Assembly (NCBI RefSeq): GCF_003610295.1
Contig: NZ_RAPV01000002.1
Coordinates: 434,001-498,000, forward strand
Direction: 5' to 3'
DNA length: 64,000 nt
Source: Paraburkholderia sp. BL23I1N1
GTDB taxonomy: Bacteria; Pseudomonadota; Gammaproteobacteria; Burkholderiales; Burkholderiaceae
Every line of letters begins with the position of its first letter. Position 1 is the stretch's first letter. A program made the translations under genes and the position numbers. Positions 27,976-37,842 of this stretch are shown here, piece by piece. The notes beneath the pieces were generated by a model that worked only from the letters and a program-made list of their open reading frames with translations, made no database searches and had not been told where the DNA came from.

Positions 27976-28013
27976 TAAAAAGGCGCAGTCACGTACGTGA
28001 CTGCGCCTTTTTT
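27976..28013. terminator. Bidirectional terminator between the LysR gene and topB
   Basis: A 26-bp perfect palindrome (arms GGCGCAGTCACGT / ACGTGACTGCGCC) is flanked by AAAAA and TTTTTT. It serves the convergent LysR and topB genes. Confidence 0.88.
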
Positions 28014-28075
28014 CGTGGCACTAACCGGGTTAGTGTTGGCCAGAAGCTGAAAGCTCTTCCGGCCAACCGCCCGAA

Positions 28076-30754
28076 TTACGAACCGGTCTTGCGCGCTGCC
28101 GTTTTCTTGGCAGGTGCCTTCTTGGCCGCCGCGGTTTTGCTAGCCGTGGTCTTGGTCGCGGCCGCTTTCTTCGCGGCTACCTTCTTGGCGGCCGGCGCAG
28201 CCTTCACTGCGACCGGTGCGTCTTCGTCATCCGACTCCGCCGCGGCCTTCGCTGCAGACTTAGCCGCCGCGGTCTTTGCTGCTGTCTTGGCCGACGGTTC
28301 CTTCTTCTCGAATTCGAAGCCGATCTTGCCGTCGTTCTGCTTGACGAGGAACGCCTTGAAGTTGCGGCCGGTGCGCGAAGACTTGAAGTTCGTCAGCAGG
28401 TCGGTGCGGCCTTCTTCGAGCAATTTCGCCATCTGCTCACGCGCGATTTCCTGCTGCAGAATCACCTTGCCCGAGCGGAAGTCGCACGTCTTCGGATTGG
28501 CAACCGAGTTCTCGCAGACATAGCTCATGCCGTGTTCGAACACGCGACCCTGGCACTTCGGACACGCGCCAACGGCTTGTTGATCGGAGAAGTCAGGCGG
28601 TTCGCCATCTTCACCGCCGGAATCCTGACCGAAGTCGAATTCGAGCTTGTAGTTCTTGATCTCGTCGTCGAGCGAGAGTTTCAGGATCGCGGAGAACGGA
28701 CGGCCCATCTTGCTGCGGAAACCCGACAGCGGTCCGATCGTCTTGTTCTGCAACAGCTCTTCAACTTCCGGAATCTCGAACTGACGTCCGCCCGGAATCT
28801 TCGAAATCGAGAACTCGCACTTCGAGCACGCGAAGCGCCGGTAGTTTTCCTTTACCTGGCCACCGCAATTCGGACACGGCGTCTGCAACGTCGCGTAATC
28901 GCCCGGGATCGTGTCGGAATCGTACTCTTTCGCGCGCTTGACGATGGTCTGCGTCATGCGGGCGATTTCCTGCATGAACGCGTCGCGCGGCAGGTTGCCA
29001 CGCTCCATTTGCGAGAGCTTGTATTCCCACTCGCCGGTCAATTCCGGCGCGGTCAGTTCTTTCACGCCGAGACCGCGCAGCAGCGTCATCAGCTGAAATG
29101 CCTTGGCGGTTGGAATCAGATCGCGACCTTCGCGGATCAGATACTTTTCACCCAGCAGGCCTTCGATAATGGCGGCGCGCGTGGCCGGCGTACCAAGACC
29201 CTTGGCGGCCATGGCTTCGCGCAATTCGTCGTCTTCGACGAGCTTGCCCGCGCCTTCCATGGCCGACAGCAAGGTCGCTTCGTTGTAGCGTGCAGGCGGT
29301 TTCGTGACCAGTTGCTGCGCGGCGATCTTGTCGGTCTTGACCTTCTCGTCTTTTTGCACCGGCACGAGGTTGGCGTCTTCACCGCTGATCTCGCGGCCAT
29401 AGACCTGCAACCAGCCCGGTTCGACCAGCACCTTGCCTTCAGTCTTGAAGTGATGGCCGACCACTTCCGTGATCCGCGTCGTCACCCGGAATTCGGCGGC
29501 TGGGAAGAACACCGACAGGAAGCGCTTCACCACCAGGTCGTAGAGTTTCTGTTCCGGCTCGGACAGATTCTTCGGTGCTTGTGCCGTCGGGATGATTGCG
29601 AAGTGATCGCTGATCTTCGAGTTGTCGAAGATGCGCTTGTTCGGCTTCACCCAGCCCTTGTCCAGCACCTGCTTGGCAAACGGGAGATAGTTGTTGCTCT
29701 CCTTGAGCATGCCCAGCGTTTCCTTGACCGTATCCATATAGTCTTCCGGCAGCGCGCGCGCGTCGGTGCGGGGATAGGTCAGCACCTTGTGCTTTTCGTA
29801 CAGCGCCTGAGCGAGGCCCAGCGTGTTCTTGGCCGAGAAGCCGAAGCGGCCGTTGGCTTCACGCTGCAAGCTGGTCAGGTCGAACAGCGCCGGCGACAGT
29901 TGCGTCGACGGTTTCGATTCTTCCGTCACCGTGCCGATCTGGCCACGGCAGGCCGCGACGATCGTTTCAGCCGCGGGCAGCGCCCACAGACGTGAATCGC
30001 GCTTTTCAGGATCGAACTCGTCACGCTTGAATTTCGGATCGAACCAGCGGCCTTCGTAGAAGCCGCCCGCGCAGACGAAATCCGCCTTCACTTCCCAGTA
30101 ATCGCGCGGCACGAAGCGGCGAATCTTTTCTTCGCGCTCGACGACGATCGACAGCGTCGGCGTCTGCACCCGGCCGACCGTGGTCAGGAAGAAGCCACCG
30201 CCCTTGCTGTTGAACGCGGTCATGGCCCGCGTGCCGTTGATGCCGACCAGCCAGTCCGCTTCCGAGCGGCAGCGCGCCGCATCGGCGAGCGGCTGCATTT
30301 CTTCGTCGCTACGCAGACGGGCAAAACCGTCGCGGATCGAACCGGCCGTCATGGATTGCAGCCACAGGCGCTGCACCGGTTGCTTGGCTTTCGCGTGTTG
30401 CGCGATCAGGCGGAAAATCAGCTCGCCCTCGCGCCCCGCGTCACATGCGTTAATCAGGCGGTCGATGTCTTTACGCTTGAGCAGCTTGGTCAGCACCTTC
30501 AGGCGCGACTCGCTTTTGGCGATCGGATTCAGATCGAAATGCGGCGGAATGACGGGCAAGTTGGCGAAACTCCACTTGCCGCGTTTGACTTCATAATCTT
30601 CGGGCGCGGCGATTTCCAGCAAGTGGCCGACTGCCGAGGAAAGGACGTAGTCGTCGCTTTCGTAGTATTCGTCATGCTTGGTAAAGCCGCCCAAAGCGCG
30701 CGCGATGTCGTTCGCGACGGAAGGCTTTTCGGCGATGATCAGTGCTTTGGACAT
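28076..30754 (-). CDS. topB: DNA topoisomerase III (type IA)
   Basis: An 892-residue type IA topoisomerase that relaxes negative supercoils and decatenates DNA through single-strand passage. It begins with the TOPRIM region (KALIIAEKPSVANDIARAL; acidic DAGREGELI). The active tyrosine is Tyr327 in LTYPRTDARALPEDY. Two C-terminal zinc-ribbon segments follow (CPNCGGQVKENY... and CPKCQGRVFEHG...). The last ~75 residues are a histone H1-like tail of Ala/Lys repeats (AAKKVAAKKAAATK), probably binding DNA non-specifically. The ATG is at 30754. Confidence 0.93.
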   Translation of the reverse strand: MSKALIIAEKPSVANDIARALGGFTKHDEYYESDDYVLSSAVGHLLEIAAPEDYEVKRGKWSFANLPVIPPHFDLNPIAKSESRLKVLTKLLKRKDIDRLINACDAGREGELIFRLIAQHAKAKQPVQRLWLQSMTAGSIRDGFARLRSDEEMQPLADAARCRSEADWLVGINGTRAMTAFNSKGGGFFLTTVGRVQTPTLSIVVEREEKIRRFVPRDYWEVKADFVCAGGFYEGRWFDPKFKRDEFDPEKRDSRLWALPAAETIVAACRGQIGTVTEESKPSTQLSPALFDLTSLQREANGRFGFSAKNTLGLAQALYEKHKVLTYPRTDARALPEDYMDTVKETLGMLKESNNYLPFAKQVLDKGWVKPNKRIFDNSKISDHFAIIPTAQAPKNLSEPEQKLYDLVVKRFLSVFFPAAEFRVTTRITEVVGHHFKTEGKVLVEPGWLQVYGREISGEDANLVPVQKDEKVKTDKIAAQQLVTKPPARYNEATLLSAMEGAGKLVEDDELREAMAAKGLGTPATRAAIIEGLLGEKYLIREGRDLIPTAKAFQLMTLLRGLGVKELTAPELTGEWEYKLSQMERGNLPRDAFMQEIARMTQTIVKRAKEYDSDTIPGDYATLQTPCPNCGGQVKENYRRFACSKCEFSISKIPGGRQFEIPEVEELLQNKTIGPLSGFRSKMGRPFSAILKLSLDDEIKNYKLEFDFGQDSGGEDGEPPDFSDQQAVGACPKCQGRVFEHGMSYVCENSVANPKTCDFRSGKVILQQEIAREQMAKLLEEGRTDLLTNFKSSRTGRNFKAFLVKQNDGKIGFEFEKKEPSAKTAAKTAAAKSAAKAAAESDDEDAPVAVKAAPAAKKVAAKKAAATKTTASKTAAAKKAPAKKTAARKTGS

Positions 30755-30913
30755 GACTCGATGTGAGGTTGGTAGATCCGGGTTGATGGCCTTGAGTGCG
30801 CTTTTACCAGCGCGACCCTCGTTTGCGACCTTTGCGACCCAATAACGACCGCTTTATAGCACACGGCGCGAGAGCGACGTGTCAAGTGCCATTAAAAGCG
30901 CGCCATGATAATT

Positions 30914-30936
30914 GCGTGCCCATTAACTGGGCACGC
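30914..30936. other. Perfect 8-bp inverted repeat upstream of topB
   Basis: GCGTGCCC-N7-GGGCACGC lies in the 30755-31003 gap between topB and the thioredoxin-like gene. No T run follows on either strand, so it is more likely an operator or leader hairpin than a terminator. The rest of the gap shows no gene. Confidence 0.4.
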
Positions 30937-31003
30937 TATGGAAAACGCGCCGTGTACCGCCCGCAATGCCCGTGCCGTAAGGTTCAACGGCTGATTGCCA
31001 GCT

Positions 31004-31381
31004 TCACGCGACGGCCAGCGCGGGCCTTAATTTGGGCGCGCCGCTGACGCCGGGCACAGCCGTCAGGTCAGACAACATCCGCTCCACAATCGCCGCCTGC
31101 GGCAAAACCGTGCCAAAAAAACGTGTCGTTACTGAGTCTTCGATCAGGACGGTCGGGAAATTCTCGACATCCAGGTCTTCGAAACGGTCCGCATGGGTTT
31201 CGATGTCGATCCAGGCGAAACAGATCTCCGGATGCTTGTCCGCCAGCCGGTCGAAGGCCTCGCGATACTCGCGGCAGGTCCCGCACCACTCCGCGCACAG
31301 GCAGGCAACGAACAGCGTGTCGGGCTGATTGACGCGCTCGGCGATCCGGTCTTGGTCGGTGTCGAGATTCAGCGCGGGCAT
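31004..31381 (-). CDS. Thioredoxin-family protein
   Basis: A 125-residue thioredoxin-fold protein with the active site WCGTC (in LCAEWCGTCREYREAFDRL) and the cis-proline in ENFPTVLIED. WCGTC differs from the WCGPC of classical thioredoxin, so its redox partner may differ. No signal peptide is seen, suggesting a cytoplasmic role. The ATG at 31381 is preferred over upstream sequence without homology. It is downstream of dprA on the same strand. Confidence 0.8.
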   Translation of the reverse strand: MPALNLDTDQDRIAERVNQPDTLFVACLCAEWCGTCREYREAFDRLADKHPEICFAWIDIETHADRFEDLDVENFPTVLIEDSVTTRFFGTVLPQAAIVERMLSDLTAVPGVSGAPKLRPALAVA

Positions 31382-31471
31382 GGTCGTTCCTTGCGTACTT
31401 TTATCGGGTGCTTTGACGCGAATGTAGCATGGCCGATCCCGAATCGTGGGCAACCCATGGTCCATACGGGG

Positions 31472-32727
31472 TCAGCTATGAGTCGCTCGTGTGAAGCGGC
31501 CGCCGGGCAGTGCGGTCACCTGGCCGGCGAGTTCGAGCTGCAGCAGCGTGTTTTGCAATGCCGCGTCACCCATCTCGGTGCGGGTGGCAAGAATTTCAAG
31601 CGTGGCGGGGGCATGACCGAGTGCGTCGAGGAGTTGCAGTGCCTCGGTGCTCATGGCCGGCGGGGCAGCGGCTGATGCATGCGCCGCGCTTAACTCCTGC
31701 GGGACCGTCGCTGTGTGGGCCGTCGGCAAATCCGGCTGAACCTTTTCTCGCGTAGGCTTCTTCGCCGGTTCACGCGTGCTCGTGACGTCCCAAAGAGCCG
31801 TCTGCTTGCTGGCGGGTTTTGTTGGCGCCGGCCTGGCGAAGCCCAATTCCTCCAGCACCTCATCGGGCGTTTCCACCAGCTTGGCACCCTGCTTGATGAT
31901 GCGATGACAACCGCGCGACAACGGTGCGTGGATCGAGCCGGGCAACGCGAATATATCGCGCCCCATTTCATTGGCAGGCCGGGCCGTGATCAGCGAGCCC
32001 GAGCGCATGGCGGCCTCGACGATCACAACCCCGTTGACAAGGCCGGCGATCAAACGGTTACGTTGCGGAAAATTGGCGGCGCGCGCCGGCGTGCCGAGCG
32101 GCCATTCGGAAAGGATGGCGCCTTGCGCCGCAATCTGCCGCGCCAGCGCGTGATGCGCGGACGGGTACACGAGGTCCGCGCCGGTGCCGATCACGGCCAC
32201 TGTGCCGCCGACGCCTTCCAGGCCGCCTCGATGCGCGCACCGTCGATACCCAGCGCCAGCCCCGACACGACGGTGACGCCGGCTTGCAAAAGCTCGCGCG
32301 CGAAGCGCTCCGCGTCTTCAGCGCCTTGTGGCGTCGCGCTGCGGCTGCCCACCAGGGCGACCGCCCTCGTATGCAACAGATCCAGCCGACCCTTTATATA
32401 TAGTAGCGGCGGCGGATCGGGCATGGTCAGCAACGCGGGCGGGTAGGCCGGATCGTCAAGTGTCGTCACGTGGTTGCCGGGCTGCTCGTGCCAGGCGATT
32501 ACCGCGTCGAGCTGCATGTCGAAGTCTGGGCCGGGCGGGGCCAGCACGGCGCGCGCCGCAGTCTCGCCGGCAATCTCGGCAAGTGCCTTGAGCGATTGAT
32601 TGAAAATCGCTTCCGGCAGTCCAAAAGCGCTCAGCAGTAAACGCAGCGCAGCGGGTTTCAGACCCGGTGCGAGCGAAAGCCGCAGCCAGGCGGCGAGTTC
32701 AATTTGGATTGCGGGCAAGGTACGCAT
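31472..32727 (-). pseudogene. dprA: DNA processing protein DprA, frameshifted
   Basis: DprA loads RecA onto incoming single-stranded DNA during natural transformation. The N-terminal part (ALVGSRSATPQGAEDAERFA, VVSGLALGIDGA) and the C-terminal part (AVIGTGADLVYPSAHHAL, GAILSEWPLGTPARAANFPQRNRLIAGL, then a winged-helix end) are in different frames. One missing base near 32232-32238, in a GCGCGC stretch, breaks the expected GIDGAAHRGG motif. Adding it back restores 418 residues. An Ala/Pro-rich linker precedes the C-terminal winged helix. It is divergent from def, the usual arrangement. Confidence 0.85.
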
Positions 32728-32771
32728 TGAAAGTCGATCCTCTTACAGGGCCAGCGGGCTGGCAGGCGCCA

Positions 32772-32780
32772 TGCTAAAAT
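32772..32780 (+). promoter_or_regulatory. Candidate extended -10 promoter for def-fmt
   Basis: TGCTAAAAT is an extended -10 element (TGN plus TAAAAT) in the 243-bp gap between the divergent dprA and def genes, about 190 bp before the def start. No good -35 box is seen. Confidence 0.3.
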
Positions 32781-32970
32781 TTTCATCATCCGAAATAACT
32801 GCAGCGCCGCGCCCACCCGCGCGGGCTCGTCGTTTAGCGCACGTGGCGCGTTGAACCGAACCGGTTCGACACCCCCTAGCGTCTGCGTAACGCGATGCGC
32901 CCACAACCTGGCCGAATGGCCAACGCTAGCCTTCCACCGGGCAGCGGCGCCTAAAAACACACTCAAGATC

Positions 32971-33474
32971 ATGGCTTTACTGAACATCATCAATTACCCG
33001 GACAAGCGGCTGCACAAGATTGCCAAGCCGGTCGAAGTGGTCAACGACCGCATTCGCCGGCTCGTCGCCGACATGGCCGAAACGATGTACGCCGCGCCCG
33101 GCGTCGGTCTCGCGGCGACCCAGGTGGACGTGCACGAACGCGTGGTTGTGATCGACGTGTCGGAAACGCACGACGAACTGCTCGCTTTCATCAACCCGGA
33201 AATCATCTGGTCGAGCAACGAGAAGAAGCTCTCGGAAGAGGGTTGCCTCTCGGTGCCGGGCATTTACGACAACGTCGAGCGCGCCGAGAAAGTGCGCGTG
33301 CGGGCGCTGAACGAGAAGGGCGAAACCTTCGAGCTGGATTGCGAAGGGCTGCTGGCCGTGTGCATTCAGCACGAAATGGATCACCTGATGGGCCGCGTGT
33401 TCGTCGAGTACCTGTCGTCGCTGAAGCAGACGCGCATCAAGAGCAAGATGAAGAAGCTCGCCCACGCGATGTAA
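32971..33474 (+). CDS. def: Peptide deformylase
   Basis: A 167-residue metalloenzyme that removes the formyl group from the N-terminal methionine of new proteins. All three family motifs are intact: motif 1 GVGLAATQV, motif 2 EEGCLSVPG (metal Cys), motif 3 QHEMDHLMG (HExxH). The ATG at 32971 gives the standard length. fmt follows after 31 bp, so the formylating and deformylating enzymes form one operon. Confidence 0.95.
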   Translation: MALLNIINYPDKRLHKIAKPVEVVNDRIRRLVADMAETMYAAPGVGLAATQVDVHERVVVIDVSETHDELLAFINPEIIWSSNEKKLSEEGCLSVPGIYDNVERAEKVRVRALNEKGETFELDCEGLLAVCIQHEMDHLMGRVFVEYLSSLKQTRIKSKMKKLAHAM

Positions 33475-33505
33475 TGCGCGTTCACCTCGCCTATCGCCCC
33501 CGTTC

Positions 33506-34492
33506 ATGAGTCATTCGTTGCGCGTCATCTTTGCCGGTACGCCGGAGTTCGCCGCGGCCGCGCTGGCCGCGATCCACAGCGCCGGTTTTCCGGTGCCGCT
33601 CGTGCTGACCCAGCCCGACCGGCCCGCGGGACGCGGGATGAAATTGCAGGCGAGCCCGGTGAAGCGCTACGCGCAGGAGCATGGGCTGACCGTGGCGCAG
33701 CCGACTTCGCTGCGCCGCACCGGCAAATATCCGGCTGAAGCCGCCGCTGCGATCGACCAGTTGCGCGCCACACCGCACGACGTGATGGTGGTGGCCGCAT
33801 ACGGCCTGATCCTGCCGCAGGAAGTGCTCGATATTCCGCCGCTCGGCTGCATCAACATTCATGCATCGTTGTTGCCGCGCTGGCGTGGCGCCGCGCCGAT
33901 CCATCGAGCGATCGAGGCGGGCGACGCCGAAACCGGCATCACGCTGATGCAGATGGACGTCGGCCTCGACACCGGCGCGATGATCTCTGAAGCACGCACG
34001 CCGATTTCCGGCGACGACACCACAGCCACCTTGCATGACCGCCTTGCAGAAGACGGCGCGAAGCTGATCGTCGAAGCGCTGATCGAACTGGAGCGCAGCG
34101 GCAAGCTGGCGGCGACGCCGCAACCCGCGGACGGCGTGACTTACGCTGAAAAAATTGGCAAGCACGAGGCCGCGCTCGACTGGCGCAAGCCGGCCGCGGT
34201 CCTGGCGCGCCAGGTGCGCGCGTTCGATCCGTTCCCGGGTGGCGTGGCCACGCTGGAAGACGGCACGTCGATCAAAATCTGGGCGGCGAGCCCAGTCGAG
34301 GCGCACGGCAACAGCGCGCCCGGCACGGTCGCCGAGGTCTCGCCCGACGGTGTCGTAGTCGCCTGTGGCGAAGGCGCACTGTGTCTCACGCAACTGCAAA
34401 AGCCCGGTGGCAAGCGCATGCCGGTGCGCGAATTCCTGGCCGGCGCAACGCTGGCCGCGGGTCAGCGTTTCCAGCTTCCCGAAGCAAAATAA
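33506..34492 (+). CDS. fmt: Methionyl-tRNA formyltransferase
   Basis: A 328-residue enzyme that formylates initiator Met-tRNA using 10-formyltetrahydrofolate. The N-terminal formyltransferase fold ([34 protein letters not shown]) has the catalytic signature [17 protein letters not shown]. It is followed by the C-terminal tRNA-binding domain. The length is normal. It starts at ATG 33506 in operon with def. Confidence 0.95.
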   Translation: MSHSLRVIFAGTPEFAAAALAAIHSAGFPVPLVLTQPDRPAGRGMKLQASPVKRYAQEHGLTVAQPTSLRRTGKYPAEAAAAIDQLRATPHDVMVVAAYGLILPQEVLDIPPLGCINIHASLLPRWRGAAPIHRAIEAGDAETGITLMQMDVGLDTGAMISEARTPISGDDTTATLHDRLAEDGAKLIVEALIELERSGKLAATPQPADGVTYAEKIGKHEAALDWRKPAAVLARQVRAFDPFPGGVATLEDGTSIKIWAASPVEAHGNSAPGTVAEVSPDGVVVACGEGALCLTQLQKPGGKRMPVREFLAGATLAAGQRFQLPEAK

Positions 34493-34605
34493 CCGCTCGG
34501 CGCCTACCTTGAACATCGTCCTTTCGGCGGGTGTTCAAGAGCCCCGCCACGACCCTGCGGCGCGTTAGAATCCTCTATGCAACGGCCCGCGTTTAGAGGA
34601 TCCCC

Positions 34606-35247
34606 ATGTTTGGCATCACCCATTTCGAGTTTTTTGTCGCCGCTGTGTTTCTGCTGAACGTGACGCCCGGTCCCGATACGGCTTACATCGTCGGGCGCAG
34701 TGTCGCGCAGGGCCGTGGCGCGGGCCTGATGTCCGCGCTTGGCATCTCCGCGGGCTGCTGCGTTCATTCGCTGGCTTGCGCGTTCGGCTTGACGGCGCTC
34801 CTCGCTGCTTCGGCCACCGCGTTCACGGTCATCAAGTTCGTCGGCGCTATCTATCTGATCTATCTCGGCGTGCGGCTGGTTTTTGCCAAGCCGGAGGCGG
34901 ATCAGGCGGCGGGCGAAGCGCGCGCTGCCGGCGCGCCGAAATCGTTGCGCCAGCTGTTCCTGCAAGGCTTCTGGACCAATGTCCTGAATCCCAAGGTCGT
35001 GCTGTTCTTCGTGTCGTTCTTTCCGCAATTCGTCACAACGGGCAGCGACCATAAGGCGTTGGCGTTCCTCACGCTCGGCGTAGTCTTTGTGGTGATGAGC
35101 ATGATCTGGAACAGTTTTGTCGCGTGGATTGCCGGTAGCGTGACCCGCCGTTTCTCCGGCAAGCCGTCGGTGAAGAAGTGGCTGGACCGCGGCGTCGGCA
35201 GCGCATTCGTCGGCTTGGGCATCAAACTCGCCACCGCATCAAGATGA
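34606..35247 (+). CDS. LysE/RhtB-family exporter
   Basis: A 213-residue inner-membrane protein with about six hydrophobic helices. It has the family start FLLNVTPGPDTAYIVGRSVAQG and mid-protein motif FWTNVLNPKVVLFFVSFFPQF. Members export amino acids, homoserine lactones or similar metabolites. TAGAAT just upstream (34566-34571) could be its -10 box. It lies between fmt and htpX on the same strand, but there is no functional link that I can see. Confidence 0.82.
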   Translation: MFGITHFEFFVAAVFLLNVTPGPDTAYIVGRSVAQGRGAGLMSALGISAGCCVHSLACAFGLTALLAASATAFTVIKFVGAIYLIYLGVRLVFAKPEADQAAGEARAAGAPKSLRQLFLQGFWTNVLNPKVVLFFVSFFPQFVTTGSDHKALAFLTLGVVFVVMSMIWNSFVAWIAGSVTRRFSGKPSVKKWLDRGVGSAFVGLGIKLATASR

Positions 35248-35350
35248 TTGAATTTTCCTCACGCGCCTATATCTAACATTTAGCTTACAATCAGCCGCCG
35301 CGATCATGCGGCGCAGATATGAACCCGCGTTAGGGCAAGGAGTTGCAGAC

Positions 35351-36208
35351 ATGTTCAATTGGGTCAAAACCGCGATGTTGATGGCCGCGATCACGGCCCT
35401 TTTCATCGTGATCGGCGGGATGATCGGCGGGTCGCGCGGCATGACGATCGCGCTCGTGATCGCCCTTGGAATGAATTTCTTTTCTTACTGGTTCTCGGAC
35501 AAGATGGTCCTGCGCATGTACAACGCGCAGGAAGTGGACGAAAACAGTGCGCCGCAGTTCTACCGCATGGTGCGCGAGCTCTCCACCCGCGCCAATCTGC
35601 CGATGCCGCGCGTCTACCTGATCAACGAAGACGCGCCGAACGCGTTCGCCACCGGCCGCAATCCGGAGCATGCGGCCGTTGCCGCCACCACGGGCATCTT
35701 GCGCGTGCTGTCCGAGCGCGAAATGCGCGGCGTGATGGCGCATGAACTGGCGCACGTGAAGCATCGCGACATCCTGATCTCCACGGTTTCGGCAACGATG
35801 GCGGGCGCCATTTCCGCGCTGGCGAACTTTGCGATGTTCTTCGGCAGCCGCGACGAAAACGGTCGTCCGACGAACCCGATCGCGGGCATTGCTGTTGCGT
35901 TGCTCGCGCCGATCGCCGGTGCGCTGATTCAGATGGCGATCTCGCGTGCACGCGAATTCGAAGCGGACCGTGGCGGCGCGCAGATTTCCGGCGACCCGCA
36001 GGCGCTCGCCTCGGCCCTCGACAAGATCCATCGCTACGCGAGCGGCATTCCGTTCCCTGCCGCCGAGCAACATCCGGCCACCGCGCAGATGATGATCATG
36101 AATCCGCTGTCGGGCGGCGCCATCGCGAATCTGTTCTCGACGCACCCGGCCACCGAGGAGCGCGTCGCGCGTTTGATGGAGATGGCGCGCACGGGGCGCT
36201 TCGAGTAA
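35351..36208 (+). CDS. htpX: Zinc metalloprotease HtpX
   Basis: A 285-residue inner-membrane M48 protease that helps degrade damaged membrane proteins. Two N-terminal transmembrane helices are followed by the zinc site HELAH (residues 131-135) and a second hydrophobic hairpin. A third metal ligand is likely the Glu in [10 protein letters not shown]. The ATG at 35351 gives the standard HtpX start ([11 protein letters not shown]). A terminator follows. Confidence 0.93.
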   Translation: MFNWVKTAMLMAAITALFIVIGGMIGGSRGMTIALVIALGMNFFSYWFSDKMVLRMYNAQEVDENSAPQFYRMVRELSTRANLPMPRVYLINEDAPNAFATGRNPEHAAVAATTGILRVLSEREMRGVMAHELAHVKHRDILISTVSATMAGAISALANFAMFFGSRDENGRPTNPIAGIAVALLAPIAGALIQMAISRAREFEADRGGAQISGDPQALASALDKIHRYASGIPFPAAEQHPATAQMMIMNPLSGGAIANLFSTHPATEERVARLMEMARTGRFE

Positions 36209-36233
36209 CGAGCGCACCGACCTGACGTAACGA

Positions 36234-36261
36234 GAGGCGAGTCTGCGGGCTCGCCTTTTTT
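36234..36261 (+). terminator. Terminator of htpX
   Basis: GGCGAG and CTCGCC form a stem around an 8-base loop, followed by TTTTTT, about 25 bp after the htpX stop. Confidence 0.75.
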
Positions 36262-36402
36262 GTTCGAGCGCAGGGAAATGCGGGCCGGCAGCGGCTACGG
36301 TCATTAGCAGTCATCCGGGCCTCAGCGGCCCCCGCCCCGCGCCACGCTACAATGTGTTCTGTTTGCGCCGCGCGTACCGTGCGGGCTGCCTTAGCCTTTT
36401 TC

Positions 36403-37842
36403 ATGACTCCAAAGCCTTCTTTGCGTTCTGCTACTCCATCGGCGCGTCCGCGCGAATCCCGTCTGTCGATGCTGCATCTCGCGCCCGAATCGCTCGGTTT
36501 CGCGCTCGACTGCGCGGGCCAGGCCGTCGGCGCCGTGCGCCTCGGCGCGGCGTTGCCGGCCGCGCTGCAATCCGTATTCGTATCCGCGCCTGAAGGCAGC
36601 GTCGCCGCTGCGCGCGGTGCCGTGCAGGATATCGCGTACCGCACCATGCGGCGTCTGGCGATCGCGGAGTGGCTGATCGCGAAGCTGGTGAAGAAGGCGC
36701 CGCCGCCGCACGTCGGTCATGTGCTCGAGTGCGCACTCGCCTTGCTCGTCGACGACGAAGCGAACGCCGCCTATGCGCCGTTCACAGTTGTCGATCAGGC
36801 GGTGAGCGCCATTGCCGCGCGCCGTGAATTTGCGTTCGCAAAGGGTCTCGTCAATGCCGTGTTGCGCAATTTCCTGCGCGAGCGCGAGGCGCTGCTAAGC
36901 GCCGCGCAAGCCGACGAAGTCGCGCGCTGGAACTACCCGGCGTGGTGGATCAAGGCGGTCAAAGGCGCGTGGCCCGACGCGTGGCAAGCGGTGCTCGCTT
37001 CGGGCAATACGCAAGGTCCGCTGACGTTGCGAGTGAACGCACGCCGCTCGACGGTCGATGCCTATTTGCAAGTGCTGCACGACCATCACTTCCCCGCGGG
37101 CAGAGTCGGTGAGTACGCTGTCAGGCTCGCCACGCCGATGCCGGTCGACCGCATCCCCGGATTTAACGACGGTGTGGTCTCCGTGCAGGACGCCGGCGCG
37201 CAGCTCGCCGCCGAACTGCTCGGCGTGCGTGACGGCATGCGCGTGCTCGACGCGTGCGCGGCGCCTGGCGGCAAAACCGGCCATCTGCTGGAACTCGCCA
37301 ATCTGCAGCTCGTGGCGCTCGAAAGCGACGCGTCGCGCGCGCGCCGCATCAGCGAAAACTTGCAGCGGCTCAAGCTCGAAGCGGAAGTGCGGATCGGCGA
37401 CGCGGGCGCGCCGGCCAAATGGCACGACGATATCGACCAGCCGTTCGACCGCATTCTGGCCGACGTGCCGTGTTCTGCCTCGGGCATCGTGCGGCGTCAT
37501 CCGGATATTCGCTGGCTGCGCCGCGCGTCCGATATTGCCGCGCTGGTGGCCGAGCAGCGCCGTATTCTCGACGCGCTATGGCCGCTCGTGAAGCCAGGCG
37601 GCGAGTTGCTCTACGTTACGTGTTCGATCTTTCCCGAAGAAGGCGAGTTGCAGGCACAGTGGTTTGGAAACAAGTATCAGGATGCGGTACGATTGGACGC
37701 GCCGGGGCAACTTTTACCCTCAGTCGCCCGCGCGCCCGCCGATACATCGGCCGGTTCCCATGCCGGACACGCCGCTGAAGATAGCGCCGGCTCGAACTCA
37801 GACCACGACGGATTTTTCTACGCGCGCTTTCAGAAACGGTGA
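36403..37842 (+). CDS. rsmB: 16S rRNA m5C967 methyltransferase RsmB
   Basis: A 479-residue RNA cytosine methyltransferase. The N-terminal NusB-like RNA-binding domain (to ~residue 165) is followed by a Rossmann methyltransferase domain. This has VLDACAAPGGKTGHLLEL for SAM binding and two catalytic cysteines, one in DVPCSASGIVRRHPDIRW and one in LLYVTCSIFPEEGE. The ATG at 36403 (MTPKPSLRS) gives normal length. Its TGA overlaps the start of the next gene, and it leads the rsmB-DUF4390-ntrY-ntrX operon. Confidence 0.92.
   Translation: MTPKPSLRSATPSARPRESRLSMLHLAPESLGFALDCAGQAVGAVRLGAALPAALQSVFVSAPEGSVAAARGAVQDIAYRTMRRLAIAEWLIAKLVKKAPPPHVGHVLECALALLVDDEANAAYAPFTVVDQAVSAIAARREFAFAKGLVNAVLRNFLREREALLSAAQADEVARWNYPAWWIKAVKGAWPDAWQAVLASGNTQGPLTLRVNARRSTVDAYLQVLHDHHFPAGRVGEYAVRLATPMPVDRIPGFNDGVVSVQDAGAQLAAELLGVRDGMRVLDACAAPGGKTGHLLELANLQLVALESDASRARRISENLQRLKLEAEVRIGDAGAPAKWHDDIDQPFDRILADVPCSASGIVRRHPDIRWLRRASDIAALVAEQRRILDALWPLVKPGGELLYVTCSIFPEEGELQAQWFGNKYQDAVRLDAPGQLLPSVARAPADTSAGSHAGHAAEDSAGSNSDHDGFFYARFQKR

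Noticed and set aside
28532..29995. A 487-codon frame opposite topB
   Set aside because: Same effect: an antisense shadow of a conserved enzyme gene.
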